A stretch of 64,000 nt of DNA from Pseudomonas asiatica (GCF_040214835.1 NZ_CP157874.1:5668501-5732500); one strand, 5' to 3'; numbered from the stretch's first letter, positions 29,612 to 38,304 are shown. Numbers and translations: made by a program. The notes: a model not told the origin generated them from the sequence alone.

Positions 29612-30586
29612 ATGCAGGAAAAACCCGCCCACCGCACCGTGGCCATGGTGTTGTTCAATGATGTGTTGTTGCTGGATGTCACCGGTCCCATGGATGCCTT
29701 CGCCATAGCCAACCGGTTCTTGCCTGCAGAGCGGCAATACCGGTTGCTGACCCTGGCCGAGGGGCAAGCGGCGGTGCGCGGCTCATGCGGGCTGAAAGTG
29801 ATGGCCGACCTGCGTCTGGAGGACTTGCCGGAAGCCGTCGACCTGTTGCTGGTGCCAGGCGGCCCGGGCGCCTATGACGTCGCCCTGCCAGGCATCGAGC
29901 GCTGGCTGCCCCAGGCCGTGCGCCGGGCCAAACGCTTTGGTGCAATATGCACCGGGGTATTCCTTCTGGGCCGGGCCGGGCTGCTGGACGGCTATCGCTG
30001 TACCACCCACTGGAACTACGTGGAGCGCCTGGCACAAGCGTTCCCCGAGGCGAAGGTCGAGACAGAGCAGATCTACGTGATCGACCGTTGCCTGATTACC
30101 TCAGGCGGCATCACCGCTGGCATCGACCTGGCACTGGCGGTGGTGGCCGAAGACCACGGCAAGGCGCTGGCCCTGGAAGTGGCCAAGGTGCTGCTGGTCG
30201 CCCGCCATCGCCAGGGTGGGCAAACGCCTTACGGGCCACTGCTGGCGGCTGTGCCGCGGGATGATTCGCCGATTGCACGGGTGCAGGCGTATATCGTCGA
30301 CCATATCGAGCAAGCCTTCACCGTGCAGAAGATGGCCGACCTGGTGGCCATGAGCGGGCGCAACTTCGCCCGCACCTTTCAACGCGAGGTGGGCATCACG
30401 CCGCTGCAATACTTGCAGAACGCACGCATCGACCGCGCGCGCAAGCTGCTGGAAGACACCGACCTGCCGTTGAAGGTAGTGGCGGCGCAGTGCGGGTTTG
30501 GCAGTGACCGGCATTTGCGCAAGGTGTTCTGCGAGCGGATTGGCATGACGCCGGCGCAGTATCGGGCGCAGTTTGGTGGCAGTTGA
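29612..30586 (+). CDS. GlxA-family transcriptional regulator (DJ-1/PfpI plus AraC HTH)
   Basis: 324 residues. The N-terminal class I amidotransferase-like (DJ-1/PfpI) domain runs to about residue 190, with the VPGGPGAYD and AICTGVFLLGRAGLLDG motifs. The C-terminal AraC HTH (about 225-322) contains FTVQKMADLVAMSGRNFARTF and AAQCGFGSDRHLRKVF. GlxA regulators often control amine or betaine catabolism; the effector is unknown here. Start 29612 skips an upstream ATG at 29552 that would add an atypical 20 residues. Confidence 0.87.
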   Translation: MQEKPAHRTVAMVLFNDVLLLDVTGPMDAFAIANRFLPAERQYRLLTLAEGQAAVRGSCGLKVMADLRLEDLPEAVDLLLVPGGPGAYDVALPGIERWLPQAVRRAKRFGAICTGVFLLGRAGLLDGYRCTTHWNYVERLAQAFPEAKVETEQIYVIDRCLITSGGITAGIDLALAVVAEDHGKALALEVAKVLLVARHRQGGQTPYGPLLAAVPRDDSPIARVQAYIVDHIEQAFTVQKMADLVAMSGRNFARTFQREVGITPLQYLQNARIDRARKLLEDTDLPLKVVAAQCGFGSDRHLRKVFCERIGMTPAQYRAQFGGS

Positions 30587-30599
30587 GTATGCAGATTTC

Positions 30600-30704
30600 C
30601 TGTGCCGGCCTCTTCGCGGGTGAACCCGCTCCCACAGGTGTTGCGCAGGCTTGAAGACACCGCTGTACCTGTGGGAGCGGGTTCACCCGCGAAGAGGCCA
30701 GCAC
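30600..30704. repeat. REP pair, GTGAACCC loop
   Basis: Arms CGCGGGTGAACCCGC and GCGGGTTCACCCGCG, loops matching, flanked by GGCCTCTT and AAGAGGCC. Confidence 0.9.
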
Positions 30705-30828
30705 GATTGTCACCTGATTCAGGACAATGTGTCTTCCTCACAGCAGATTGTCTGGCACTCCCACATTCCCCAGAATTGTCCGCCAAACTGATCTAACGCT
30801 GCCCCGGCAGCTCATGGAGTACGAGCCA

Positions 30829-32616
30829 ATGCCACACGAAGGCAGCCTTCTGCAAACCGCGGTGATCTTCCTGCTCGCCGCTGTCCTCGCCGTCCCCCTG
30901 GCCAAGCGCCTGCACCTGGGGGCCGTGCTCGGTTACCTGCTCGCCGGCGTGATCATCGGCCCGCAGGCGCTGGGCCTGATCCGCGATACCGAAAGCGTGG
31001 CGCACATTTCCGAGCTGGGCGTGGTCCTGCTGCTGTTCATCATCGGCCTCGAGCTTTCGCCCAAGCGCCTGTGGCTGATGCGCAAGTCCGTATTCGGCGT
31101 CGGCACCGCCCAGGTGCTGCTGACCGGTGCGCTGATCGGCGCCATCGCCCTGTTCGGCTTCAGCCAGACGCTACCGGCGGCCATCGTGCTCGGCCTGGGC
31201 CTGGCGCTGTCGTCCACCGCCCTTGGCCTGCAGAGCCTGGCCGAAAGCAAGCAGCTCAACGCCCCGCACGGCCGCCTGGCGTTCGCCATCCTGCTGTTCC
31301 AGGACATCGCCGCCATCCCACTGATCGCATTGGTTCCACTGCTGGCCGCCAGTGGCCCGGACACCAGCCACGGCGACAGCCTGGAGCATGGCCTGAAGGT
31401 ATTCGCCAGCATCGCCGTGGTCATCGTCGGTGGCCGCTACCTGCTGCGCCCGGTGTTCCGCACCGTGGCCCGCACCGGCCTGCCGGAAGTGTCCACCGCC
31501 ACCGCGCTGCTGGTTGTGATCGGCACGGCCTGGCTGATGGAAGAAGCCGGCATTTCCATGGCCCTGGGTGCCTTCCTCGCCGGCCTGCTGCTGGCCGACT
31601 CGGAATACCGCCACGAGCTGGAATCGCAGATCGAACCGTTCAAGGGCCTGCTGCTGGGGCTGTTCTTCATCAGCGTCGGCATGGGCGCCAACCTGCGCCT
31701 GCTGATTGAAATGCCTTTGGTGGTGCTGGGCCTGACCCTGCTGCTGGTGGCCGTGAAGCTGGTACTGCTGATCGGCGTCGGGCGCCTGGCCGGTGGCCTG
31801 AACAGCGCCAGCGCCCTGCGCCTGGGCATGGTGCTGGCTGCCGGTGGCGAATTTGCCTTCGTGGTGTTCAAGCTGGGCAAGGACCAAGGCTTGTTCGACA
31901 CCCAGACCTACGACCTGCTGCTGATGACCATCACCCTGTCGATGGCCATTACCCCGCTGCTGATGATTGGCTGCGCCCACGCCCTCAAGCGCCCGCAACC
32001 TGTGCGTGAGGTGCCGGAGCATTACAAGCAGATCCAGGCTGACACGCCACGGGTGGTGATCGTCGGCATGGGCCGCATGGGCCAGATCGTCGCGCGCATC
32101 CTGCGGGCACAGAAGATTCCGTTCATTGCCCTGGAAACCTCGGTGGACACCATCGAGATGACCCGTATGTTCGAACAGGTACCCGTGTTCTACGGCGACC
32201 CGCTGCGCCCCGAGGTGCTGCATGCCGCCAAGGTGGGCGAGGCGGAATACTTCATCATCACCATCGATGACCCGGAAGCTGCCATTCACACGGCGGAACG
32301 GGTGAAACGCCTGTACCCGCACCTGAAAGTGCTGGCCCGCGCGCGTAACCGCCAGCATGTGCACAAGTTGGCGGATGTCGGCGCCGAGCCGATTCGCGAG
32401 ACGTTCTACTCCAGCCTGGAGATGACCCGCCGGGCATTGGTGGGGTTGGGGTTGAGCGAGGCGCAGGCGGCGGACCGGATTGCGCGGTTTACCCAGCATG
32501 ACGAAGAGGTGCTGGTGGCCCAGGGGCAGGTGCGTGATGACCGGGCCAAGGTGATGCAGACGGCCAAGGAGGCCCGGGCGGAGTTGGAGCGGTTGTTTGA
32601 TTCGGATGCGGATTGA
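30829..32616 (+). CDS. Kef-type monovalent cation:proton antiporter
   Basis: CPA2 family antiporter of 595 residues. The first 380 residues form about 12-13 transmembrane helices (VIFLLAAVLAVPLAKRLHLG onward; family motif in the VLGYLLAGVIIGP region). A cytoplasmic RCK/TrkA-N Rossmann domain starts near residue 405 (PRVVIVGMGRMGQIVARIL). The architecture matches KefB/KefC, glutathione-gated potassium efflux systems that protect against electrophiles; the exact subtype is not certain. ATG 30829 is preceded by GGAG at 9 bp; upstream in-frame ATGs lack good ribosome sites. Confidence 0.9.
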   Translation: MPHEGSLLQTAVIFLLAAVLAVPLAKRLHLGAVLGYLLAGVIIGPQALGLIRDTESVAHISELGVVLLLFIIGLELSPKRLWLMRKSVFGVGTAQVLLTGALIGAIALFGFSQTLPAAIVLGLGLALSSTALGLQSLAESKQLNAPHGRLAFAILLFQDIAAIPLIALVPLLAASGPDTSHGDSLEHGLKVFASIAVVIVGGRYLLRPVFRTVARTGLPEVSTATALLVVIGTAWLMEEAGISMALGAFLAGLLLADSEYRHELESQIEPFKGLLLGLFFISVGMGANLRLLIEMPLVVLGLTLLLVAVKLVLLIGVGRLAGGLNSASALRLGMVLAAGGEFAFVVFKLGKDQGLFDTQTYDLLLMTITLSMAITPLLMIGCAHALKRPQPVREVPEHYKQIQADTPRVVIVGMGRMGQIVARILRAQKIPFIALETSVDTIEMTRMFEQVPVFYGDPLRPEVLHAAKVGEAEYFIITIDDPEAAIHTAERVKRLYPHLKVLARARNRQHVHKLADVGAEPIRETFYSSLEMTRRALVGLGLSEAQAADRIARFTQHDEEVLVAQGQVRDDRAKVMQTAKEARAELERLFDSDAD

Positions 32617-32654
32617 GGGTTTCGAGCGCATGGCTGTAGAGATGTAGCGGCCTT

Positions 32655-32688
32655 GAGATCGAGCGCCGCCCGCGCGGCGCTCGGTCTC
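32655..32688. repeat. 15-bp stem inverted repeat downstream of the Kef gene
   Basis: GAGATCGAGCGCCGC pairs with GCGGCGCTCGGTCTC around a 4-nt loop (one G-T pair). It differs from the REP families here and resembles another dispersed P. putida repeat by memory. It may act as a stem-loop end signal for the antiporter mRNA. The following stretch to 32900 shows nothing recognisable. Confidence 0.55.
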
Positions 32689-32900
32689 ATAGGCGCCAGA
32701 AATCTATCGTCAGGCACCTGGAGGCCATTCTGCAACCTCCCGACGGTCACCTCCCTGCCATTACGCGGATACCAAAAAACCATCAAAAAATCGTCCGTCT
32801 CAGCAAGGTCCTACCTCCTAGCGAACCATTTCCTACGTTAATGCTGACCCTGACGAATTATCCTACGCACCGTGTCGACGCCCGTCTGATTGTCCGGGGA

Positions 32901-33061
32901 AAGCCTGCTCTCTAGGCTTGCCGGGTCGCTGTCGGTTCAGCGATCGGGTGTGGAAACCCGTCTCGGTTTGAGGTTCTGTCGTCAATGGCAGTTGTGCGCG
33001 GGAGGCCGTATGGCCTACCGGGTTGCCTCTCACCGGTTTTCCACCCCGCGTACAACTGCCA
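32901..33061 (+). other. Multi-hairpin structured element upstream of the DUF6124 gene
   Basis: A string of consecutive inverted repeats. AAGCCT/AGGCTT lies at 32901-32919, TCGCTG/CAGCGA at 32926-32943 and CGGGT/ACCCG at 32945-32960. A 17-bp stem then pairs 32986-33002 with 33045-33061 (one G-T pair). It encloses two further hairpins, AGGCC/GGCCT (33003-33016) and ACCGG/CCGGT (33017-33037), making a three-way junction. It ends 51 bp before the start codon at 33113. Could be a cis-regulatory RNA leader or a folded mobile DNA unit. Confidence 0.7.
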
Positions 33062-33112
33062 CCCTTCGCGTGGAAACGGATGGTTGCAGTACAACCTAGA
33101 GAGCTTACTGCA

Positions 33113-33406
33113 ATGAAAAAGATTGTCCCCAATCCACCTCTTCCCGACACCAAAGAGCGCGCTTTCAGCCGCTGCGATGCCGGCCATCCACCTTTGTTCA
33201 CAGTAAACCCGGGCGTCTCTGCCCACGACGCCCTGGTGCATATCGCCCAGTACCTGCGCGGCGCCTACGACTGTGGCTACAAAGCCCTGGAACACCTGGA
33301 TGAAACCGGCAAGAGCCTGTTCTGGAGCAACCTGAATGCAGTCGAAATGGCAGAAGGGTTGGTTGAGGCATTGTTGGATGGGATTGAGTCGCAGCCCATG
33401 AATTGA
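33113..33406 (+). CDS. DUF6124 family small protein
   Basis: 97 residues, Pseudomonas-restricted small soluble protein of the DUF6124 (former DUF3077-like) group. Recognisable parts are the MKKIVPNPP start, a central FTVNPGVSAHDALVHIAQYL helix and AVEMAEGLVEALLDG near the C-terminus. No catalytic motif. Function unknown. The structured element immediately upstream is its most striking context. Confidence 0.75.
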   Translation: MKKIVPNPPLPDTKERAFSRCDAGHPPLFTVNPGVSAHDALVHIAQYLRGAYDCGYKALEHLDETGKSLFWSNLNAVEMAEGLVEALLDGIESQPMN

Positions 33407-33412
33407 TGTTGT

Positions 33413-33483
33413 CCTTGCTGGCCTCTTCGCGGGTGAACCCGCTCCCACAAGGATCACCACAGGAGCTGAAACTGTGCAGTACC
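33413..33483. repeat. Left half of a REP pair split by the IS element
   Basis: GGCCTCTTCGCGGGTGAACC arm plus spacer ending GTGCAGTACC. The partner arm resumes at 34912, so the intact pair would read ...GCAGTACCTGTGGGAGCGGG. Confidence 0.88.
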
Positions 33484-33531
33484 TGGACTGCCCCCAAGAA
33501 GTTGGACACCAATCCAACCCTTGGGGGATCT

Positions 33532-34047
33532 ATGGGTAAATACACAGAGCAGTTCAAGCTCACGGCTATCACCGCTTACCTAGAGGGCAGCCGGGGCTTT
33601 CGCAAGGTGGCACAACACTTTGGCATCGATTTCAGCCTGCTTCGGCGCTGGGTTGCTGGCTACCAAGTCGATGCCAGCCTCAGCCCTCGCTCGCATGGTC
33701 GCCGCTACACCGAGGAATTCAAGCGGCGGGTGCTCAAGTACATGCTTGAGCATCGCCTGTCCCTGCGCCAAACAGCGGCGCACTTTGACCTTGGACAGTC
33801 CTCACAGATAGGCATTTGGCTGCGGCAGCACTACAGTGGCAGTCCTGTAGCCACTCTCGCCAAACAAAGAAAATCAGCCGTGCCGAAGAAAATTAAGCCC
33901 ATCAAGCCGACAGACACCAATGACGCAGAGAAATCTCGTGAGCAGTTGTTGAGCGAGCTCGAGTATCTGCGCATGGAGAATGATGTCCTAAAGGAGTTAA
34001 AGGCTCTGCGAGAGGAGAAGGAGCGAACACGGACGAAAAAGCCCTGA
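33532..34047 (+). CDS. IS3-family transposase OrfA (helix-turn-helix)
   Basis: 171 residues. Two tandem HTH/helical repeats (YTEQFKLTAITAYLEGSRGF and YTEEFKRRVLKYMLEHRLSL) followed by a leucine-zipper-like segment (LLSELEYLRMENDVLKELKAL) used for dimerisation. The last codons lie in ACGAAAAAGCCCTGA, a likely slippage site where -1 frameshifting joins it to OrfB to give the OrfAB transposase. Confidence 0.92.
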   Translation: MGKYTEQFKLTAITAYLEGSRGFRKVAQHFGIDFSLLRRWVAGYQVDASLSPRSHGRRYTEEFKRRVLKYMLEHRLSLRQTAAHFDLGQSSQIGIWLRQHYSGSPVATLAKQRKSAVPKKIKPIKPTDTNDAEKSREQLLSELEYLRMENDVLKELKALREEKERTRTKKP

Positions 34048-34088
34048 TCGTCTGCAAATTCAGACATAAATATCCGCTGCCCGACCTC

Positions 34089-34883
34089 TTGCAGATGGTG
34101 GGGTTGGCACGCAGTACCTTTTATTACCAGGTCAAGTGCCAGCAAAAGCCGGACAGGCACGCCTCGCTCAAGGAGTTGGTGCAGCGTGTCTATCACGAGG
34201 AGAAAGGGCTGTATGGCTACCGCCGCATTGCCCTTGCCATCAGGAATCAGGGGACCTTGGTCAACAAGAAGGTCATTGAACGGTTGATGGCTGAGCTTGG
34301 TTTGCAGTCCGTTGTACGCCCGAAGAAGTATCGATCCTATCGCGGCATTGTCGGCAAGGTGGCAATGAATTTGCTGGAGCGTAATTTCGTCGCGCAACGC
34401 CCCAACCAGAAGTGGGTGACCGATGTCACTGAGTTCAAAGTGGCCCAACAAAAGCTCTACCTGTCGCCCGTGATGGACTTGTACAACGGTGAGATCATCG
34501 CCTATGAAACAGCTTGCCGGCCTACCTATGGCTTGGTCGGGAACATGCTGGAAAAGGCGCTCGATGGGTTGGGTGAAAAGCCCAAGCTAGTGATCCACTC
34601 AGACCAGGGATGGCATTACCAGCAGCCCCAATACCGCCATAAGCTCGCAGCGCACGGTGTGAAGCAGAGCATGTCTCGCAAGGGTAATTGTCTGGATAAT
34701 GCAGCGATGGAAAGCTTCTTCGGCACACTGAAGTCAGAGTTCTTCTACCTGAAGCGCTTTGAAAGCGTCGAACAGCTGAAGGCGGGCCTGGAGGAGTACA
34801 TCCATTACTACAACCATGACCGCATCAGGCTGAAACTCAATGGCCTGAGCCCTGTCAGCTACAGGACTCAGGCCACGGGCTAA
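34089..34883 (+). CDS. IS3-family transposase OrfB (DDE integrase)
   Basis: 264 residues from the first ATG, but the open frame reaches back to about 34035 and is read as a fusion after a -1 shift. The DDE triad is visible: Asp in VTDVTEF, Asp in HSDQGWHY, and Glu in NAAMESFFGTLKSE. An HTH_21 segment (HEEKGLYGYRRI) precedes it. No internal stops, so it is functional by appearance. Confidence 0.93.
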   Translation: MQMVGLARSTFYYQVKCQQKPDRHASLKELVQRVYHEEKGLYGYRRIALAIRNQGTLVNKKVIERLMAELGLQSVVRPKKYRSYRGIVGKVAMNLLERNFVAQRPNQKWVTDVTEFKVAQQKLYLSPVMDLYNGEIIAYETACRPTYGLVGNMLEKALDGLGEKPKLVIHSDQGWHYQQPQYRHKLAAHGVKQSMSRKGNCLDNAAMESFFGTLKSEFFYLKRFESVEQLKAGLEEYIHYYNHDRIRLKLNGLSPVSYRTQATG

Positions 34884-34911
34884 AACTGTCCAACTTTTCG
34901 GGGGCAGTCCA

Positions 34912-34949
34912 TACCTGTGGGAGCGGGTTTACCCGCGAAAGGGCCAGCG
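34912..34949. repeat. Right half of the REP pair split by the IS element
   Basis: TACC target duplication followed by TGTGGGAGCGGGTTTACCCGCGAAAGGGCC. Its loop (GTTTACC) does not mirror the GTGAACC of the left half. Confidence 0.88.
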
Positions 34950-34957
34950 CAGCAAAC

Positions 34958-34996
34958 AAAAAAGGCCAGCTCCCTACAGAGGAAGCCGGCCTTTTT
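34958..34996 (-). terminator. Rho-independent terminator of the second YcaC-like gene
   Basis: AAAAAGGCC/GGCCTTTTT stem with a loop of about 20 nt containing further pairing, ending in a T run on the minus strand 20 bp beyond the gene end. Confidence 0.8.
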
Positions 34997-35015
34997 GCAT
35001 TCAACTAACGGACTG

Positions 35016-35645
35016 TTACTTACCCGCAGTCAGCGCGTTGTAGCTGGTAATCAGGTTGCGATAATCCGGAATGTGGTTGGAGCAGAGCGCCGCCAGCCCT
35101 TCGATGTCGTTGCGCCAGTCGCGGTGCAGCTCACAGGCCACGCCGAACCAGGTCATCATTTGCGCGCCTGCGCGGCTCATGCGGTCATGGGCAGCATCGC
35201 GGGTCATTTCGTTGAAGGTGCCGGAAGCATCAGTCACCACGAACACTTCGAACTCCTCTTCCAGGGCCGACAGCGCCGGGAACGCTACACAGACCTCAGT
35301 CACCACTCCGGCGATGATCAGCTGCTTCTTGCCCGTGGCCTTCACCGCCTTGACGAAGTCTTCGTTGTCCCAGGCGTTGATCTGGCCTGGGCGGGCGATG
35401 TAGGGGGCGTCCGGGAACAGGGCTTTCAGCTCTGGTACCAGCGGGCCGTTGGGGCCTTGTTCGAAGCTGGTGGTGAGAATGGTCGGCAGGTTGAAGAACT
35501 TGGCCAGGTCGGCCAAGGCCAGCACGTTGTTCTTGAACTTGTCCGGCTCGATGTCACGGACCAGGGACAGCAGGCCAGCCTGGTGGTCGACCAGCAGGAC
35601 AGCGGCGTCGTCTTTGTTCAGGCGGTTGTAGGTGAATTTGCTCAT
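35016..35645 (-). CDS. ycaC: YcaC-like isochorismatase-family hydrolase (paralogue 2)
   Basis: 209-residue cysteine hydrolase highly similar to E. coli YcaC (LLVDHQAGLLSLVRDIEPD), with catalytic Asp at about residue 20 and Cys at about 119 (VVTEVCVAFP). YcaC crystallises as an octamer; its substrate is unknown. Nearly identical to the gene at 43511 (about a dozen differences by eye), a recent duplication or gene conversion. It shares that gene's upstream palindrome. Divergent from a LysR gene. Confidence 0.9.
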   Translation of the reverse strand: MSKFTYNRLNKDDAAVLLVDHQAGLLSLVRDIEPDKFKNNVLALADLAKFFNLPTILTTSFEQGPNGPLVPELKALFPDAPYIARPGQINAWDNEDFVKAVKATGKKQLIIAGVVTEVCVAFPALSALEEEFEVFVVTDASGTFNEMTRDAAHDRMSRAGAQMMTWFGVACELHRDWRNDIEGLAALCSNHIPDYRNLITSYNALTAGK

Positions 35646-35758
35646 GGTCCGTGCTCCTAAGGGTTATGAATTTTTCAGCATTCGGGGGTGTTTCGCGTTG
35701 ATGGGCACAGATTAAAATCATCACCTTTGTGGCGGTAGATAGCAGAATTTGGCTTTAG

Positions 35759-35776
35759 CGTTCCGTTTTATGAACG
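35759..35776. promoter_or_regulatory. Putative operator CGTTC-N8-GAACG upstream of paralogue 2
   Basis: CGTTCCGTTTTATGAACG dyad about 115 bp upstream of the ycaC start and 150 bp upstream of the LysR gene. The same site, with one difference, lies ahead of the copy at 43511. Confidence 0.6.
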
Positions 35777-35793
35777 ATAGATTCGTAGGGGCT

Positions 35794-35900
35794 GTGCCGG
35801 CCTCTTCGCGGGTAAACCCGCTCCCACAGGGATGGCGCCGGGCTTGAGCCCTGTGCAGTACCTGTGGGAGCGGGTTTACCCGCGAAAGGGCCGGCACAGG
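35794..35900. repeat. REP pair, GTAAACCC loop
   Basis: Arms CGCGGGTAAACCCGC and GCGGGTTTACCCGCG, matching loops, lying between the divergent ycaC and LysR genes. Confidence 0.9.
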
Positions 35901-35925
35901 CAACCAAGTACCCGGAGACCGATCA

Positions 35926-36837
35926 TTGGAAGACCTCAACTCCCTCTACTACTTCACCCAGGTAGTCGAACACGGCGGCTTCGCCCCGGCTGGCCGGGCG
36001 CTGGACATGCCCAAGTCCAAGCTAAGCCGGCGCATTGCCGATCTCGAAGACCGCCTGGGCGTGCGCCTGCTGCACCGCACCAGCCGCCATTGTTCGCTCA
36101 CCGAGATCGGCCAGGCCTACTACAACCGCTGCCTGGCCATGCGCGTGGAGGCCGAGGGCGCGGCGGAGATCATCGAGCGCAACCGCAGCGAACCGCGTGG
36201 CCTGGTGCGTATCAGTTGCCCGACCACCCTGCTCAATTCCTGGGTCGGGCCGATGCTGACCCGCTACATGCTCAAGTACCCGCAGGTGGAGCTGTTCATC
36301 GAGAGCACCAACCGCCGCGTCGACCTGCTGCACGAGGGCTTCGATATTGCCCTGCGGGTGCGCTTTCCGCCGCTGGAGAACACCGACATGGTGATGAAGG
36401 TACTGAGCAACAGTACCCAGTGCCTGGTCGGCCAGCCGCAGTACCTGGAGCAGTTGCCCAAGGGCTTCGACCCGCAGCTGCTCGGCACGCTGCCGAGCCT
36501 GCATTGGGGCAGCGCCCAGCGTGAGTACCAATGGGAGCTGTTCCAGGGTGAGGACAGCAGCCACAGCATCGTCATCCCGCACACACCGCGCATGGTGACG
36601 GACGACCTGTTCGCCCTGCGCCATTTCGTGGTGGCCGGGGTGGGTATTGCGCACCTGCCACGGGTGGCGGTGCGTGAAGACCTGGCGGCGGGGCGGCTGG
36701 TGGAGTTGTTGCCGGAATGGCACCCGCGTTGCGGCATCGTGCATGCGATCTTCCCGTCGCGGCGGGGGTTGCTGCCGTCGGTGCGGGCGCTGATCGATCA
36801 TCTGGCCGAGGAGTTTGCGATCAGCGACATGGCTTGA
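35926..36837 (+). CDS. LysR-family transcriptional regulator
   Basis: 303 residues starting at a TTG codon; CGGAG lies 10 bp upstream, and the next residues EDLNSLYYFTQVVEHGGF are the canonical LTTR HTH start. The winged HTH covers residues 1-60 and the LysR substrate-binding domain about 90-295 (RGLVRISCPTTLL onward). Divergent from ycaC (35016), whose regulatory palindrome is in the shared region, so it is the natural candidate to control that gene and its distant copy. Effector unknown. Confidence 0.88.
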   Translation: MEDLNSLYYFTQVVEHGGFAPAGRALDMPKSKLSRRIADLEDRLGVRLLHRTSRHCSLTEIGQAYYNRCLAMRVEAEGAAEIIERNRSEPRGLVRISCPTTLLNSWVGPMLTRYMLKYPQVELFIESTNRRVDLLHEGFDIALRVRFPPLENTDMVMKVLSNSTQCLVGQPQYLEQLPKGFDPQLLGTLPSLHWGSAQREYQWELFQGEDSSHSIVIPHTPRMVTDDLFALRHFVVAGVGIAHLPRVAVREDLAAGRLVELLPEWHPRCGIVHAIFPSRRGLLPSVRALIDHLAEEFAISDMA

Positions 36838-36850
36838 GTTCTGGGTTGGC

Positions 36851-36959
36851 TGTACGGGCCTCTTCGCGGGCTCGCCCGCTCCCACAGGTATTGCACAGGG
36901 TTCAGAGCCTGCGGTGAATCTGTGGGAGCGGGCGAGCCCGCGAAGAGGCCGGCACAGGC
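36851..36959. repeat. REP pair, GCTCGCCC loop
   Basis: Arms CGCGGGCTCGCCCGC and GCGGGCGAGCCCGCG, loops matching, between the LysR and porin genes. Confidence 0.9.
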
Positions 36960-37040
36960 AAAACCAGCCAGAGCACACACATACAAGACCCCTGGCCTAT
37001 CCTTCATCCACATTCCCGGATCATCCCTCCCGGAGCCCCC

Positions 37041-38303
37041 ATGATCCGCGCCACTCACGGACCAGGCCGCGCCCTGTTCGCCACCCTCGCCCTGTGCCCG
37101 GCGCTCAGCCAGGCCGAAGAGCCCGGCTGGTCGCTGCTCAGCCGCAACTATTTCCTGCACAGCGACTTCCGCTCGCCCTCCGGCAGTGGCCAGAACTACC
37201 GCCAGGAATGGGCTCAGGGCTTCATTGGCGAAATCCGCTCCGGCTTCACCGAGGGCACACTCGGCGTCGGCATCGATGCCCATGGTTTTCTCGGCCTCAA
37301 GCTGGACGGCGGCCGCGGCCATGCCGGCACCGGCCTGCTGCCGCGCGACAGCGATGGCCGCGCCGAGTCCGACTACTCCAGCGCCGGCGCTGCACTCAAG
37401 CTGCGGATGGGCAACACCCAACTGCGCTACGGCGAAATGACCGTGGAAACCCCTGTGTTCGACACCAGCGACAAACGCCTGCACCCGGAGTACGCCACCG
37501 GCTGGTTGCTGGACAACACCGACCTGCCCGACTGGCGCCTGCAGGCCGGGCACTTCACCGCCTTCAACAACCAGGACAACAGCTCCAGCCATGATGACTT
37601 CAGCGGCTACGGCGCTACCACCGACAACCGTGCCATCAGCCTGGCCGGCGCCGCGTTCGCACCCGACGGGCCATTTGGTGGCGCACTGTACGCAGGCCAG
37701 TTGGAGGACACCTGGCGCCAGGCCTACCTCAACCTGAACCTGGCCGAGGGCAACTGGCGCCTGGACGGCAACCTGTACAAGACCCGCGACACCGGCAATG
37801 CCAGTGCCGGGGCAATCGACACCCTCGCCTACAGCCTGCTGGCCAGGTACAGCTTTGGCGCCCAGGCGCTGAGCCTGGCCTACCAGAAGGTCGAGGGCGA
37901 TACCCCGTTCGACTTCGTCGGCGGCGACTCCATCTACCTGGCCAACTCGATCAAGTACGCCGACTTCAACGGCCCCGGCGAGCGCTCGTGGCAACTGCGC
38001 TACGACCTCGACTTCGCCACCCTCGGCGCCCCCGGCCTGAGCCTGATGGGCCGCTACGTCAGCGGCCGTGGCATCGACGGCAGCCATGCCCCGGCAGGCG
38101 GCGCCTATGTGGGCCTGTACGGCGACGGCGGCAAGCACTGGGAGCGCGACATCGACCTGAAATACGTGGTGCAGTCGGGCGCCGCCAAGGACCTGAGCCT
38201 GTCGTTTTCCCACGTCAGCCACCGCGCCAACCAGGCCCAGGCCGGCGATGACATCGACCGGATCTACCTGATCATCGAATACCCACTCAAAGGCAGCTTC
38301 TGA
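37041..38303 (+). CDS. OprD-family outer-membrane porin
   Basis: Substrate-specific porin of 420 residues. A signal peptide ends at ALSQA-EE (about residue 25). The repeated beta-strand pattern with aromatic girdles and the final LIIEYPLKGSF typical of the family follow. The OprD group imports amino acids, aromatic acids and other carboxylates; this substrate is unknown. One base separates its stop from the next gene's start, so it is expected to be coexpressed with the exporter-like MFS protein. Confidence 0.88.
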   Translation: MIRATHGPGRALFATLALCPALSQAEEPGWSLLSRNYFLHSDFRSPSGSGQNYRQEWAQGFIGEIRSGFTEGTLGVGIDAHGFLGLKLDGGRGHAGTGLLPRDSDGRAESDYSSAGAALKLRMGNTQLRYGEMTVETPVFDTSDKRLHPEYATGWLLDNTDLPDWRLQAGHFTAFNNQDNSSSHDDFSGYGATTDNRAISLAGAAFAPDGPFGGALYAGQLEDTWRQAYLNLNLAEGNWRLDGNLYKTRDTGNASAGAIDTLAYSLLARYSFGAQALSLAYQKVEGDTPFDFVGGDSIYLANSIKYADFNGPGERSWQLRYDLDFATLGAPGLSLMGRYVSGRGIDGSHAPAGGAYVGLYGDGGKHWERDIDLKYVVQSGAAKDLSLSFSHVSHRANQAQAGDDIDRIYLIIEYPLKGSF

Positions 38304-38304
38304 C

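Larger units (their letters stand above)
33484..34911 (+). mobile_element. IS3-family insertion sequence, complete
   Basis: 1428 bp bounded by imperfect inverted repeats. The left end TGGACTGCCCCCAAGAAGTT mirrors the right end, whose complement begins TGGACTGCCCCCGAAAAGTT. A 4-bp direct repeat TACC flanks it (33480-33483 and 34912-34915). It contains orfA and orfB in -1 frames. Both genes appear intact, so it may still be active. Confidence 0.93.

Noticed and set aside
32986-33061. Possible integron attC site in the structured element
   Set aside because: No GTTRRRY core or RYYYAAC simple site is present and no integrase is nearby; XerC here is the housekeeping copy.
32912-33517. 201-codon minus-strand frame across the structured element
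   Set aside because: It combines REP-derived and hairpin-derived sequence with the antisense of the DUF6124 gene; the hairpin symmetry explains its openness better than coding.
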